A program made the position numbers and the translations under genes. The notes beneath the pieces were generated by a model that made no database searches, was not told the DNA's origin, and saw only the letters and a list, made by a program, of their open reading frames with translations. From Bacillota bacterium (lineage in GTDB: Bacteria > Bacillota > UBA4882 > UBA10575): 60,000 bases of DNA. The stretch is from positions 1-60,000 of the forward strand of contig JAKOVI010000027.1 of the NCBI GenBank assembly GCA_029782135.1, given 5' to 3'. Below, piece after piece: positions 45,615 through 59,820 of the stretch. Numbering within the stretch: position 1 is the first letter of the stretch; each line of letters opens with the position of its first letter.

Positions 45615-47897
45615 ATGGTTAAACGCGGGGTAATATTCATCCTCATCGTTCTGCTTGGGTTTGGGCTCTGTCTTCCCTTACCGGCCGTAGAGGGAAGCCC
45701 GGCGATCCCGCTAATGATTACGGAACGGGCCGGGCTGGACTGGAAGAGCACCCCGATCACTGTCGGCGTGCCGGTTCCCGCCCAGGCGGAATGGGTTACT
45801 GTCCCTCCCCGGGTGATTGACCAATGGGGCAGGGAAGTTCCCAGCCAGGCGGTGCTGCTCGGTAACGACGCCGCGGTAACTAATCCGCGGTGGTGGCGGA
45901 TTACTTTCTTAGGGTCGATCAATAAAAATGATCTCCTTAATTACCGGGTGGTTCCCGGACGCGAGCAGCGGGTAAAGCCCGGTTCGCCAGTGACCGTCCA
46001 TCCCTTGGCCAACGGTTATTTGATCGAAAACGGTTGGATAAGAATAGAATTGAAAGCGGATGAACCCCTCCTTTCCAGAGTATGGTTTGACCCCAACGGA
46101 CGGGGGGCTTTTTCCGAACAAATACCGGTGATCGCCTCACCGGTGCAGTTAGGGGTAAAAACAGAACAGGGAATCTATGAAACGAGTGCGGCCTCCCCTG
46201 CGCTGCTGAAGATCACCGAAGCAGGACCGGTACGGGTAGTTGTCCGGCTTTACGGGGAGTTGGTCCAGGCGCAACAAACGGAGCGGATCAATTATGATTG
46301 CCGGCTTTTGGTTTATGCGGAATCACCGTATCTACGGATGGAAATTACCTTTGCCAATCAGACCAGCAGCGCTTACCTTGAAGAGGCCTGGTTGAAGTTT
46401 AAGAGTCTACCCGGCGAGGAAAACTACCAGCTTACACTCGGCGCTGGTGTGAAAACTCCTTTGTCCGCCACGCTCAAAGCGGCGGAGAGCGCGCAATTAC
46501 TGGTGGACCAAACAGGCCGGGTCCAGTTGGGGGGGATCCTGGCGGCCCATCAGGTGCGGCCGGAAGATAACCCGGCTACCTTGGGCTGGGCTGACTTAAC
46601 CGGTAAGCGGTGGGGGTTGAGTGTCGGCATCAAGGCCTTTCGCCAACAGTTTCCCAAGGGGATTAAAGTCAACGGGGATGGCGAATTCATCATCCAGCTT
46701 GCCCCGCCTTCCTCCCGGCTCCCCTGGGTGGCGGGGATGAGTAAGACCCACCAGTTAACCTTTTATTTTCATGGGGTCCGGGACCGGAACTGGGGCGATT
46801 ATGTGGTGGCGCTCACGAATGCTCCGCCGGTTGCGGCCGCTTCGGCAGCCTGGTTTAACCAAACCGGCGTGCTTTCCCAACCACTCCTCACTACTGAGCT
46901 TCTTTCCAGCTTGCCATCGGCTCTCAGGCCCCTCGGGGAACTGCTTAAAGAGAAAAACTGGTCTGACCTGTTGAATTTATACGGACCACCACACTATGGG
47001 GTGGCTATTAATCCTCAGCATTGGGGGTTCTTTAACTACGGCGATTTACAACTTGCTTTCGCAGCACCGTGGGCGCAACCCGGTGTATACTGGAATAATA
47101 ATGCCTACGACTTGCCTCACCAGTTGCTCGTCGCCTACCTGCAAACCGGCGACCATACCTTCCTTGAGCTTGCCGGGGCGGCGCTCACCCATTATCAAGA
47201 TGTTGATCTGGTTAGCCCTTCGGCGAACACCCGGCCTTTTCCGGGTCTAAACCATGTTCAGGCCGCACGGACCGGAAAACCGGCGGAAGCCGAGGATTTC
47301 CGTTATCTGGCCAACCGTGGGCTGCTTTTAGGATACTATCTTCTCGATGATGACCGGGGCGGAGAATTAGCGCTCAGGATTGCCGAACGTGTCTGTCTGC
47401 AGGACGGGATCAATCTGGACGAACCGCGTACTTTAGGTTTGGGTTTGCGGGCGGTCCTCACCGGCTACCAGGCGACGGGAAGCGTTGTTTATCTTGAACG
47501 GGCCGGGGAGATCGCAAGCACGATCTTAAACTGGCAGCAGCAAAAGGGCGGAGGGATTCCCAGCGATTTTATCTATAAATCCGGACTGGTGGTCGATGCT
47601 TTGGTTGAATACTACCGGTTACGAAAAGATCCCGAGGTGCTGGCGGGAATTAAACGCGCGGTGGATTATGCGATCTACCATTTTTGGGACGAAGAGACGG
47701 GTTTCATCCAGAACCCCGGCGGGCTTCTCTTCTCCAGCGCCCTCCAGTTATTATCGGCCGAAACCGGAGAGGAGAAGTATTTACAGATTGGTCTGGCGCA
47801 ACTTAAATCATTTTTAGCCGGCGAGGCGCCCAGCGAACCGCAAGCGGTTGCGCTGTACTACCGTACACTTCCCTGGCTGTTGCAGACGGTCCACTAA
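45615..47897 (+). CDS. Secreted protein resembling PcRGLX/YetA (exo-rhamnogalacturonan lyase-like)
   Basis: A 760-residue exported protein. A signal peptide (1 to about 27) is followed by what looks like a RIFT-barrel domain ('PITVGVPVPAQAEW', 'VIDQWGREVPSQAVLL', 'RWWRITF'), a beta-sandwich ('RINYDCRLLVYAESPYLRMEI', ends given), and an alpha/alpha toroid of hairpins in the C-terminal 300 residues. This three-part plan is that of YetA-like and exo-rhamnogalacturonan lyase-like proteins. I cannot verify catalytic residues by eye, and no other pectin genes are near. ATG start with GGAAGGAG upstream. Confidence 0.6.
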   Translation: MVKRGVIFILIVLLGFGLCLPLPAVEGSPAIPLMITERAGLDWKSTPITVGVPVPAQAEWVTVPPRVIDQWGREVPSQAVLLGNDAAVTNPRWWRITFLGSINKNDLLNYRVVPGREQRVKPGSPVTVHPLANGYLIENGWIRIELKADEPLLSRVWFDPNGRGAFSEQIPVIASPVQLGVKTEQGIYETSAASPALLKITEAGPVRVVVRLYGELVQAQQTERINYDCRLLVYAESPYLRMEITFANQTSSAYLEEAWLKFKSLPGEENYQLTLGAGVKTPLSATLKAAESAQLLVDQTGRVQLGGILAAHQVRPEDNPATLGWADLTGKRWGLSVGIKAFRQQFPKGIKVNGDGEFIIQLAPPSSRLPWVAGMSKTHQLTFYFHGVRDRNWGDYVVALTNAPPVAAASAAWFNQTGVLSQPLLTTELLSSLPSALRPLGELLKEKNWSDLLNLYGPPHYGVAINPQHWGFFNYGDLQLAFAAPWAQPGVYWNNNAYDLPHQLLVAYLQTGDHTFLELAGAALTHYQDVDLVSPSANTRPFPGLNHVQAARTGKPAEAEDFRYLANRGLLLGYYLLDDDRGGELALRIAERVCLQDGINLDEPRTLGLGLRAVLTGYQATGSVVYLERAGEIASTILNWQQQKGGGIPSDFIYKSGLVVDALVEYYRLRKDPEVLAGIKRAVDYAIYHFWDEETGFIQNPGGLLFSSALQLLSAETGEEKYLQIGLAQLKSFLAGEAPSEPQAVALYYRTLPWLLQTVH

Positions 47898-51700
<3,803 letters not shown>

Positions 51701-51717
51701 AACGGAAAAAGAAAAAG

Positions 51718-51750
51718 AGAAACTCACCTTCACGGGTGAGTTTCTTTTTT
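51718..51750 (+). terminator. Intrinsic terminator after nifJ
   Basis: AGAAACTCACC (51718-51728), 6-nt loop, GGTGAGTTTCT (51735-51745), then TTTTT. Confidence 0.9.
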
Positions 51751-51811
51751 ACGCCAAAATTATGAAAAGGTTATTGTTTGCCGGGCAAAAAAAGGATATT
51801 ATATTAAATAA

Positions 51812-53140
<1,329 letters not shown>

Positions 53141-53461
53141 GGAGAAACAGAGATCTTGCATACCCCTGCAGGGATAAACCTCCCCAGCGGGGGTTTTGTT
53201 CTCTTCTGAATGTAAATTCGCTATTGCAATTTTAAAAAGGGTGTGTTAAAGTATAACCGTGAAAATAATTTACATCCCAGGGAAAGATTTCGAAATAAGG
53301 CAAATGGTTAATATAGAAAAAACTCCCGAAGCAGGAAGAAGGTTAAGCGGTTTGGCGGAAAATATTTTTTTGCAGGATCGGATAAACGTTTTTCTTAATC
53401 CTTAAAAGCAGGACTTACTTTTTTGAGCGTCCAGAAAAACGTTTTTTTTGGAGGGATAGGT
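53141..53461 (+). promoter_or_regulatory. lacI upstream region with two AAACGTTT palindromes (candidate operators)
   Basis: The 321-bp gap contains AAACGTTT at 53384-53391 and AAAAACGTTTTT at 53435-53446. Their centres are 53 bp apart, close to five helical turns, and both have the central CG of LacI-family operators. A weak promoter-like TTGCAA (53224-53229) with TAAAGT (53247-53252) lies upstream. The second palindrome ends 15 bp before the lacI start, which fits autorepression. Confidence 0.4.
53178..53203 (+). terminator. Weak terminator-like hairpin after serS
   Basis: TCCCC-AGC-GGGGG followed by TTTTG. The stem is only about five pairs, so efficiency is uncertain. Confidence 0.45.
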
Positions 53462-54475
53462 TTGCAGAAAAGGCCGGCAACCCTTAAAGATATAGCTAAG
53501 TTAGCGCAAACTTCGGTGGCTACCGTTTCCTGGGTCTTGAACGGAGATTCGCGGAAATATGTCAGTGAACCGTTACGGGAACGGGTGTTGGCAGCCGCGA
53601 AAAAGCTCAACTACCAGCCAAACCGGTTGGCCCAGGGGCTCAAAGGGAAATCCCGCAAGTTGTTAGCAGTGGTGGTTCCCCAGTTTGAAAATATTTTTTT
53701 CAACCATATTGTAATTGGGGCGGAAAAGTACGCGAACAGTCAGGGATACCGTTTACTGATCTGCACAACCGATGATGATCCGCAGAAAGAGATAGAATTG
53801 GTTACACAGTTGATTGCCACCTGGGTGGATGGGATTTTGCTGGCGCCAACTTATGAAGGGAAAAAAGCGGTGGAGAAGATCATATCGGCCGGTCTTCCTT
53901 TGGTCCTCTTAGACCGGCGGATTGGTGAAAATATTGATTACGTCGGGATGGATAATTTCCAAATTGCCTATCACGGGGCCAAATACTTGCTAGCCAATAA
54001 TCACCGGCGGATCGGTTACATCGGTTGGGATAGTCCCCTCCATACAATGCGCGACCGGAACAGAGGGTTTTTAAAAGCCATTGATGAATTCGGGGTTGGC
54101 CGGGATGAGATTAAAATCTGCAAAAGCCCGCGTGATCCGGAAAAAAGTTACCTGGTGACGAAAGAACTGCTGAGCGATTTTGCACCAACCGCTCTTTATA
54201 TTGACCAAAACACCATTGCGGACGGGGTGGTACGCGCCCTGCGCGAGTTAAGGATCCGCATCCCCGAAGATGTCTCAATCATTATTCATGGGGAACCGGT
54301 CTGGGCGGTGATGAACATTCCGGAGTTTACCTGTATAAGATTGCCTGACTTTGAAATTGGGGCCAAAGGGGCGGAACTGCTCATTGCCAGACTTGAAGGG
54401 AAAGCACAGCACGCGCAGGCGATTTATCTCTTGGGCGCAATTATCGAACGGGCTTCGGTCCGCAAGCTCCTTTGA
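53462..54475 (+). CDS. LacI-family transcriptional regulator
   Basis: A 337-residue repressor-type protein. The N-terminal HTH and hinge are clear ('ATLKDIAKLAQTSVATVSWVL', ends given; 'LAAAKKLNYQPNRLAQGLKG'), followed by a periplasmic-binding-protein-like effector domain ('LAVVVPQFENIFFNHIVIGAE', ends given; 'GILLAPTYEGKKAVEKII'). TTG 53462 is chosen because GGAGGG lies 6 nt upstream. It heads the tct-M24-Gfo cluster and most likely controls it; the effector is presumably the imported carboxylate or a breakdown product. Confidence 0.92.
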   Translation: MQKRPATLKDIAKLAQTSVATVSWVLNGDSRKYVSEPLRERVLAAAKKLNYQPNRLAQGLKGKSRKLLAVVVPQFENIFFNHIVIGAEKYANSQGYRLLICTTDDDPQKEIELVTQLIATWVDGILLAPTYEGKKAVEKIISAGLPLVLLDRRIGENIDYVGMDNFQIAYHGAKYLLANNHRRIGYIGWDSPLHTMRDRNRGFLKAIDEFGVGRDEIKICKSPRDPEKSYLVTKELLSDFAPTALYIDQNTIADGVVRALRELRIRIPEDVSIIIHGEPVWAVMNIPEFTCIRLPDFEIGAKGAELLIARLEGKAQHAQAIYLLGAIIERASVRKLL

Positions 54476-54563
54476 GCAGCGATCAGGGAGGTGAGAGTGG
54501 AAAAGGTCAGCAAGCATGATCTTAAATAGCCTGCCAAAATAAATATTTAAAGGAGGAAAACCA

Positions 54564-55541
54564 ATGAAAAGAATGGCGAAAGTTTTGATGTCGTTGGTAC
54601 TCATCGCGGTGATGGCCTTTGGGCCGGTAGTGAGTGCCGATACCTCTTTCCCGAAAAAATCGGTGGAGTTTATTGTGCCGTGGGCGGCCGGCGGCGGTGT
54701 TGATCTCTTAATGCGCGCCATTGCGGCAGTCTTTCCGAAGTATGCCAATGGCCAGCAACTGATTATCATAAACGTTCCGGGTGGCGGCGGCGCGATCGGC
54801 TTTAACGGGGTGGCCAAGGCGAGACCGGACGGGTATACCCTTACTTCCGGAACCACTCCTTTAATCACCAAGATCCATATGTCGGAAGTTCCCTTTAGTC
54901 TGGAGAGCTTTGAACCGGTGATGCTCTTTGCCGATATCCCCTGCTATATTATGGTTCCGGCCGACTCGCCCTATAAAGACCTCCGGGACTATGTGGAAGC
55001 CGCCAAAAAGAATCCCGGGAAGATCACGCTTGGCAACTCGGGTGCGGGTGGCGGCAACCACTTAGTGGCGCTGGCTTTTGAACGGTTTACCGGGATTCAA
55101 CTGAACCACATTCCGTTTGACGGTGGCGGGAAATCGTTCACCGCTTTACTTGGTAAACATATCGATTCAGTAATTGGATCTTCTCCGGAGGGAATCCCGC
55201 AAGCCTTAGCCGGTGAATTGCGGATCCTGGGGATCTTTGGAGAAAAGCGGCTTGAAGAGTTCCCGCAGGTACTGACAGCCAAAGAGCAAGGATTTGATTT
55301 TACAGGAACCATGTGGCGGGGAATTGTCGCGCCGAAAGGAACGCCCAAAGAGATCATCAACCGGCTTGACCAAATCTTTAAGGCCTGTATGGATGATCCG
55401 GAATTTATCAAGAGCGCAAAAGAGATGACCGCACCCCTTCGATACATGGGGCCGAAAGAATTTGGCGAGTTTATGAAGGCCGAAGATCTGCGCTGGAAAG
55501 AGTTGATCATCGCCAATAAGCTTGGAGATCGCTATAAATAA
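54564..55541 (+). CDS. TctC: tripartite tricarboxylate transporter substrate-binding protein
   Basis: Extracytoplasmic receptor (Bug family) of a TctABC secondary transporter. The 325 residues have a signal peptide ending 'PVVSA' (about 1-27), then 'FPKKSVEFIVPWAAGGGVDLL', 'VNVPGGGGAIGFNGVAKARPDGYTL'-like sequence (ends approximate), 'GNSGAGGGNHLV', and 'WRGIVAPKGTPKEIINRL'. There is no lipobox cysteine, so it is a soluble periplasmic type. ATG behind AAAGGAGG. The natural ligand cannot be read from sequence; Bug proteins bind many carboxylates and amides. Confidence 0.93.
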   Translation: MKRMAKVLMSLVLIAVMAFGPVVSADTSFPKKSVEFIVPWAAGGGVDLLMRAIAAVFPKYANGQQLIIINVPGGGGAIGFNGVAKARPDGYTLTSGTTPLITKIHMSEVPFSLESFEPVMLFADIPCYIMVPADSPYKDLRDYVEAAKKNPGKITLGNSGAGGGNHLVALAFERFTGIQLNHIPFDGGGKSFTALLGKHIDSVIGSSPEGIPQALAGELRILGIFGEKRLEEFPQVLTAKEQGFDFTGTMWRGIVAPKGTPKEIINRLDQIFKACMDDPEFIKSAKEMTAPLRYMGPKEFGEFMKAEDLRWKELIIANKLGDRYK

Positions 55542-55602
55542 AAAGATGAAGGAAGAGGCGGGAGCCGTTCGCGGCTCCCCCTTTCCAAAGGTGGTGCTCT
55601 GC

Positions 55603-56712
55603 ATGAACAGATTGGAAGAAGTCTTGGTGAAAGAGAAACGAATCCACGAACTCCTGGAGGAGAAAGGGCTAAACGGGATTCTCCTGAAAAAGCAGGCGAA
55701 CTTTTCCTGGCTGACGGCCGGAGGCTACAACATGGTTGGGATTGCCGCTGAACACGGCGTGACCACATTACTGGTCACTAAGACCGGCCGTTATGTGATT
55801 GCAAACAAGATTGAAGCCCGGCGGATGATGGATGAGGAGAACCTGGAAGCCTTAGGTTTTCAACTGTTGGAACACCCATGGGACGAGAACCCGGAAAAGG
55901 AATTGGTCCGGAAAATCTGTGGTGATCTTACGAAAGTCGGGGCTGACGGTAATTATGGCGAATACCCCGATTTAGAAGGGGAGATTAAAAAACTCCGTTA
56001 TGCCTTGACGGAAAACGAGATCGAACGCTATCTTTTCTTAGGAAATAAGTTAGCAACCGCCGTCGAAAAAGTCCTTTTGGGAGTGAAGCCCGGGGATAAG
56101 GAATGCGAAATCGCCGGCCGGGTCGGCCCTGAACTCTGGAAAGACCGGATTGATCCCACCGCGTTGATGGTGGCGGCGGATGAACGGGCTTATTTATACC
56201 GGCACCCGATCCCCACGGAAAAAATGGTGAAAAGGTACGTCATGTTGTGTGTGAATGCCAGGTACAAAGGGTTGATTACAACCATCACCCGGATCCTGCA
56301 CTTTGGGAAAGTCGATCCGAAACTCTACAAACAATATCGGGATAATGTCGAGATCGAATGCCGGATGATCGCCGCGACCAAACCCGGGGTGGCGTTGAAT
56401 GTTCCTCTGCAAACCGCGATTAATGCCTACCGGCAGCTGGGGTATGGCGATGAATGGCAGTTCCACCACCAAGGTGGCCCCATGGGTTACCTGGCCCGGG
56501 AGATCAGGGTGACCAAGGCAAATCAGGAAAAGGTCCTTGAAAACCAGGCTTTTTGTTGGAATCCCTCCATTGCCGGAACGAAATCGGAGGATGGTTTTAT
56601 TGCGACCAACCAAGGCCCGTTGATGATTTCCAAGCCGGTTGTCTTCCCAGTCATTCAGTGCGAGGTTGACGGGATTCATTTCCGGAGACCGGATCTTTTA
56701 CAGATTGATTAG
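55603..56712 (+). CDS. M24-fold (creatinase/prolidase-like) hydrolase lacking two metal ligands
   Basis: A 369-residue pita-bread-fold protein: N-terminal creatinase-N-like domain, then the M24 domain. The M24 core normally carries Asp-Asp-His-Glu-Glu. Here the two Asp positions read Asn218 ('CVNARYKGL') and Thr227 ('ITTITR'), while 'WQFHHQGGPMGY' and 'KSEDGFIATNQG' are kept. A metal-free creatinase-type amidinohydrolase or other C-N hydrolase is therefore more likely than a metallopeptidase. Related operon-borne M24 proteins share this loss. ATG 55603 follows AAAGGTGGTG; an upstream in-frame extension is not favoured. Between tctC and the oxidoreductase gene. Confidence 0.82.
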   Translation: MNRLEEVLVKEKRIHELLEEKGLNGILLKKQANFSWLTAGGYNMVGIAAEHGVTTLLVTKTGRYVIANKIEARRMMDEENLEALGFQLLEHPWDENPEKELVRKICGDLTKVGADGNYGEYPDLEGEIKKLRYALTENEIERYLFLGNKLATAVEKVLLGVKPGDKECEIAGRVGPELWKDRIDPTALMVAADERAYLYRHPIPTEKMVKRYVMLCVNARYKGLITTITRILHFGKVDPKLYKQYRDNVEIECRMIAATKPGVALNVPLQTAINAYRQLGYGDEWQFHHQGGPMGYLAREIRVTKANQEKVLENQAFCWNPSIAGTKSEDGFIATNQGPLMISKPVVFPVIQCEVDGIHFRRPDLLQID

Positions 56713-56743
56713 ACCACCAGATTCCGATGAGGAGGTTATATTC

Positions 56744-57766
56744 ATGAAGCAGATCGGCGTGGGGCTTGTCGGCTGTGGGATGATTGCCGGTGTGCACGTT
56801 ACGGCTTTAAAAGAGATCCCGTCGGCAAAAATATGCGGGGTCTGGAACCGGACGCATGAAACGATGGTGGGCTTTGCCGAAAAATACGGGATTAATACTT
56901 ATGAAAGTTACGAAAGAATGCTGTCGGATCCGGAAGTGAACACCGTGATTATCACTCTACCACCAGCTCTGCACAGCGAGTATGGGGTCCGGGCGGCCGC
57001 AGCCGGGAAGAACATCATTGTCGAAAAGCCCATTGATATTGATCCCGATCGAGCCGAGCGATTAATTCAAACCTGCCGGCAGCATAACGTGAAACTGGCA
57101 GTGATCTTCCAAAACCGCTACACACCGGCGGCGCAAAAGGTGAAAACCGCTCTGGAGCAAGGGGTGTTGGGAAGGATTATCCTCGCGGACGCCTATATCA
57201 AATGGTACCGTTCACCCGAGTATTACAAGAGCCGTCCCTGGCGGGGAACCTGGGAAATTGAAGGTGGCGGCGCCCTGCTCACGCAAGCGATCCACACGGT
57301 TGACCTGGTTCAGTGGTTTATGGGTGGTGCGCAAAGTGTTTACGGGCGAATTAAAACAGCCTTCCACCAAATCAAGACCGAAGATTTGGGGCTGGCGATT
57401 GTTGAATACAAAAATGGAGCGCTAGGCGTGATTGAAGGATCGACGGCGGTGGTTCCAGGCTTTAAAGAGCGGATCGAACTGCATGGGGAAAAAGGGACCA
57501 TTGTGTTAGAAGGCGGAAACATCACAGGCTGGAAAGTGGAAGGGCAGTGTGAAAGTGACCACGTCACGGCGGAACGGATTTCATACGGGGAGACCAATTC
57601 CCCGGCGATCACCCATGTAAACCATAAAGCCCAATTGGAGGAGGTTCTTCATGCTTTTCTCCAGGATAAAGAGCCGCTGGTCAATGGGGAAGAAGGATTA
57701 AAATCCCTGCAGATTGTTAAAGGGATTTACCGGTCTTCGCAATCGGGGCAGAAAGTTCTTTTATAA
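56744..57766 (+). CDS. Gfo/Idh/MocA family oxidoreductase
   Basis: NAD(P)-dependent dehydrogenase of sugars or related polyols. The 340 residues have the Rossmann start 'IGVGLVGCGMIAGVHVTAL', 'ITLPPALHSEYGVRAAAAGKNIIVEKPI' (ends given) with the EKP motif, and the catalytic-domain stretch 'GGGALLTQAIHTVDLVQWFMG' (ends given) with its conserved histidine. ATG 56744 has AGGAGG about 8 nt upstream. It sits inside the tct operon, so its substrate is probably the imported compound or the product of the M24 enzyme. Confidence 0.93.
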   Translation: MKQIGVGLVGCGMIAGVHVTALKEIPSAKICGVWNRTHETMVGFAEKYGINTYESYERMLSDPEVNTVIITLPPALHSEYGVRAAAAGKNIIVEKPIDIDPDRAERLIQTCRQHNVKLAVIFQNRYTPAAQKVKTALEQGVLGRIILADAYIKWYRSPEYYKSRPWRGTWEIEGGGALLTQAIHTVDLVQWFMGGAQSVYGRIKTAFHQIKTEDLGLAIVEYKNGALGVIEGSTAVVPGFKERIELHGEKGTIVLEGGNITGWKVEGQCESDHVTAERISYGETNSPAITHVNHKAQLEEVLHAFLQDKEPLVNGEEGLKSLQIVKGIYRSSQSGQKVLL

Positions 57767-57778
57767 GGAGGGAAAACA

Positions 57779-58225
57779 ATGAAAAAGTGGGAACGGATCG
57801 CGGCGCTTGTCTTCTTTCTCATTGGACTTGGCGCTGCTTGGGAAGCGACCAATATTGGGTTTGGCAGTTTTCAGACACCAGGACCAGGTTTTTACCCCTT
57901 TTGGCTGGCGGTGATCTTGGCGGTTGTTTCCTTTATCTACTTTCTAAACAATTTAGGGAAAGATTCCAAGGTGGTCGCTCTCTGGGAGAAAAAGACCTGG
58001 GTGAGGCCGTTGCTTGCCATCATTCTGATGCTGGTTTACGGTTTACTCCTTGATCGCTTGGGTTTTCTTCTTGATACGTTTTTCCTCTTCTTGATCTGGC
58101 TAACCGTGATTGAGCGGGAAAAACCATTGACGGTTGCCTTGGTTTCGGTGCTTGGGACCGTTGTTGTTTATATTCTCTTTGTTCAGTTTTTACAGGTTCA
58201 ATTACCGAAGGGACTACTCTTTTAA
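57779..58225 (+). CDS. TctB: tripartite tricarboxylate transporter small membrane subunit
   Basis: A 148-residue protein with four membrane helices, the TctB topology ('FFLIGLGAAWEATNIGFGSFQTPGPGFYPFW', ends given, is the family N-terminus). The sequence is weakly conserved across the family but its place just before tctA settles it. ATG behind AAGGAGGG, 12 bp after the oxidoreductase gene. Confidence 0.9.
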   Translation: MKKWERIAALVFFLIGLGAAWEATNIGFGSFQTPGPGFYPFWLAVILAVVSFIYFLNNLGKDSKVVALWEKKTWVRPLLAIILMLVYGLLLDRLGFLLDTFFLFLIWLTVIEREKPLTVALVSVLGTVVVYILFVQFLQVQLPKGLLF

Positions 58226-58237
58226 GGGGGGAAAGAA

Positions 58238-59749
58238 GTGGGCGCATTTGAAGGCTTAATGCACGGTTTTAGTTTAGCAATCACGCCAACCAATCTGTTA
58301 TTTGCTTTTCTCGGTACCTTACTCGGGACAATGGTCGGTGTCCTCCCCGGTTTGGGACCGGCGGCAACAATCTCTCTCCTTTTACCCCTGACCTACGCGC
58401 TGGGGTCGCCGGTTACTTCCATTATTATGCTGGCCGGGATTTATTACGGCGGCATGTACGGGGGTTCAACCACCTCGATCTTACTGAACATTCCCGGGGA
58501 ATCAGCTTCGGTGGTGACCTGTATTGACGGTTACCAAATGGCCAAAAAAGGACGGGCCGGGGCGGCGTTGGGAATTGCGGCGATCGGTTCGTTTGTCGCC
58601 GGAACGGTTGGGGTGATCGGTTTAACCTGTATGGCTCCCCCACTTTCCCGGTTTGCCTTGCGCTTCGGACCGCCGGAATATTTCTCGTTGACGATCTTAG
58701 GTTTAATGCTGGCTGCTTATTTGACAGGCAAATCGATCATCAAGGGTATTGTGATGGTCATCCTCGGCTTATTCCTGGCCACGATTGGTTTGGATCCAGT
58801 ACGGGGGAACCTCCGTTACACCTTCGGGACGTTGATCCTCCAGGACGGATTGGACTTTTTAACCCTGGGGATGGGGATCTTTGGAATTGGTGAGATCCTG
58901 AGTAACCTTGAACAAAAAATGAAGGCGGAGCTGGTGACAACCAAGATCCGAAACCTCTGGCCGACGGTTAAGGATTTTGCGGCGGCAAAGTGGGCAATTG
59001 TGCGCGGTTCGTTGATCGGGTTTTTTGTTGGCCTGCTGCCGGGCGGCGGGGCGGTTATCGCGTCAATGCTCTCTTACGCGGTTGAGAAAAAATCGGCAAA
59101 ACATCCAGAGGAGTTTGGGGAGGGGGCAATTCAAGGGGTTGCCGGTCCTGAGTCCGCCAATAATGCCGCGGCCAGTGCTTCGTTTATCCCAATGATGACC
59201 TTGGGTATTCCCGGTAACCCGGCGATTGCCATGATCTTTGCCGCTTTGCTGATACAAGGGGTGATCCCCGGTCCCTTACTGATTAAGGAACATCCCGATC
59301 TTTTCTGGGGTGTTGTTGCTTCGATGTATATCGGGAATGTTATGTTAATCATTCTCAACCTCCCCTTGGTCGGGTTATGGGTACAACTGCTGCGGATCCC
59401 GTACTCCATCCTGGCGCCGGTTATTGTTATGATCTGCTCGATCGGGGTTTACAGCATGAAGTACAACAGCGGCGATGTGGTTATGATGTTTATCTTCGGG
59501 ATCGTCGGCTATCTCTTACGGAAGTTTGACTTCGATTTAGGCCCGTTGCTGTTGGCTTTTGTGCTTGGAAAATTGATGGAAAGCTCGTTGAGCCAATCGT
59601 TACTGATTTCCAAGGGCGATTTTTCGATTTTCTTTACCAGACCGATTTCGGCGACCATCCTTTCCTTTGCCGCGCTGATGATTCTTCTGCCGCTGATCAG
59701 CAAGATTGTGAAGGGATTGTGGAAAAAAGCACCGGGAGCGGCCGTTTGA
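58238..59749 (+). CDS. TctA: tripartite tricarboxylate transporter large membrane subunit
   Basis: A 503-residue permease with about ten to twelve membrane helices. Family motifs are clear: 'GVLPGLGPAATISLLLPLTY', 'YYGGMYGGSTTSILLNIPGE', 'GLLPGGGAVIASMLSYAVEK', 'GVAGPESANNAAASASFIPMM' (ends given) and 'LGIPGNPAIAMI'. It is driven by an ion gradient with TctB and TctC. The GTG start lies 12 bp after tctB. The order tctC-M24-Gfo-tctB-tctA is unusual, since tctC is normally adjacent to tctBA. Confidence 0.96.
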   Translation: MGAFEGLMHGFSLAITPTNLLFAFLGTLLGTMVGVLPGLGPAATISLLLPLTYALGSPVTSIIMLAGIYYGGMYGGSTTSILLNIPGESASVVTCIDGYQMAKKGRAGAALGIAAIGSFVAGTVGVIGLTCMAPPLSRFALRFGPPEYFSLTILGLMLAAYLTGKSIIKGIVMVILGLFLATIGLDPVRGNLRYTFGTLILQDGLDFLTLGMGIFGIGEILSNLEQKMKAELVTTKIRNLWPTVKDFAAAKWAIVRGSLIGFFVGLLPGGGAVIASMLSYAVEKKSAKHPEEFGEGAIQGVAGPESANNAAASASFIPMMTLGIPGNPAIAMIFAALLIQGVIPGPLLIKEHPDLFWGVVASMYIGNVMLIILNLPLVGLWVQLLRIPYSILAPVIVMICSIGVYSMKYNSGDVVMMFIFGIVGYLLRKFDFDLGPLLLAFVLGKLMESSLSQSLLISKGDFSIFFTRPISATILSFAALMILLPLISKIVKGLWKKAPGAAV

Positions 59750-59820
59750 GCATAAAAAGGCAGCCAAACTAGCATGGTACGGCTCAAATCGCGGATAACC
59801 TTTAATATAGACAGTTTCGA

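Noticed and set aside
53259-53405. A 48-codon frame starting GTG between serS and lacI
   Set aside because: There is no ribosome binding site at a usable distance, no recognisable motif, and the region is AT-rich, where such short frames arise by chance. It also overlaps one of the candidate operators.
54487-54528. A 12-codon leader-peptide-like frame between lacI and tctC
   Set aside because: GTG start near GGGAGG, but it is too short and has no attenuator hairpin or codon bias to support a function.
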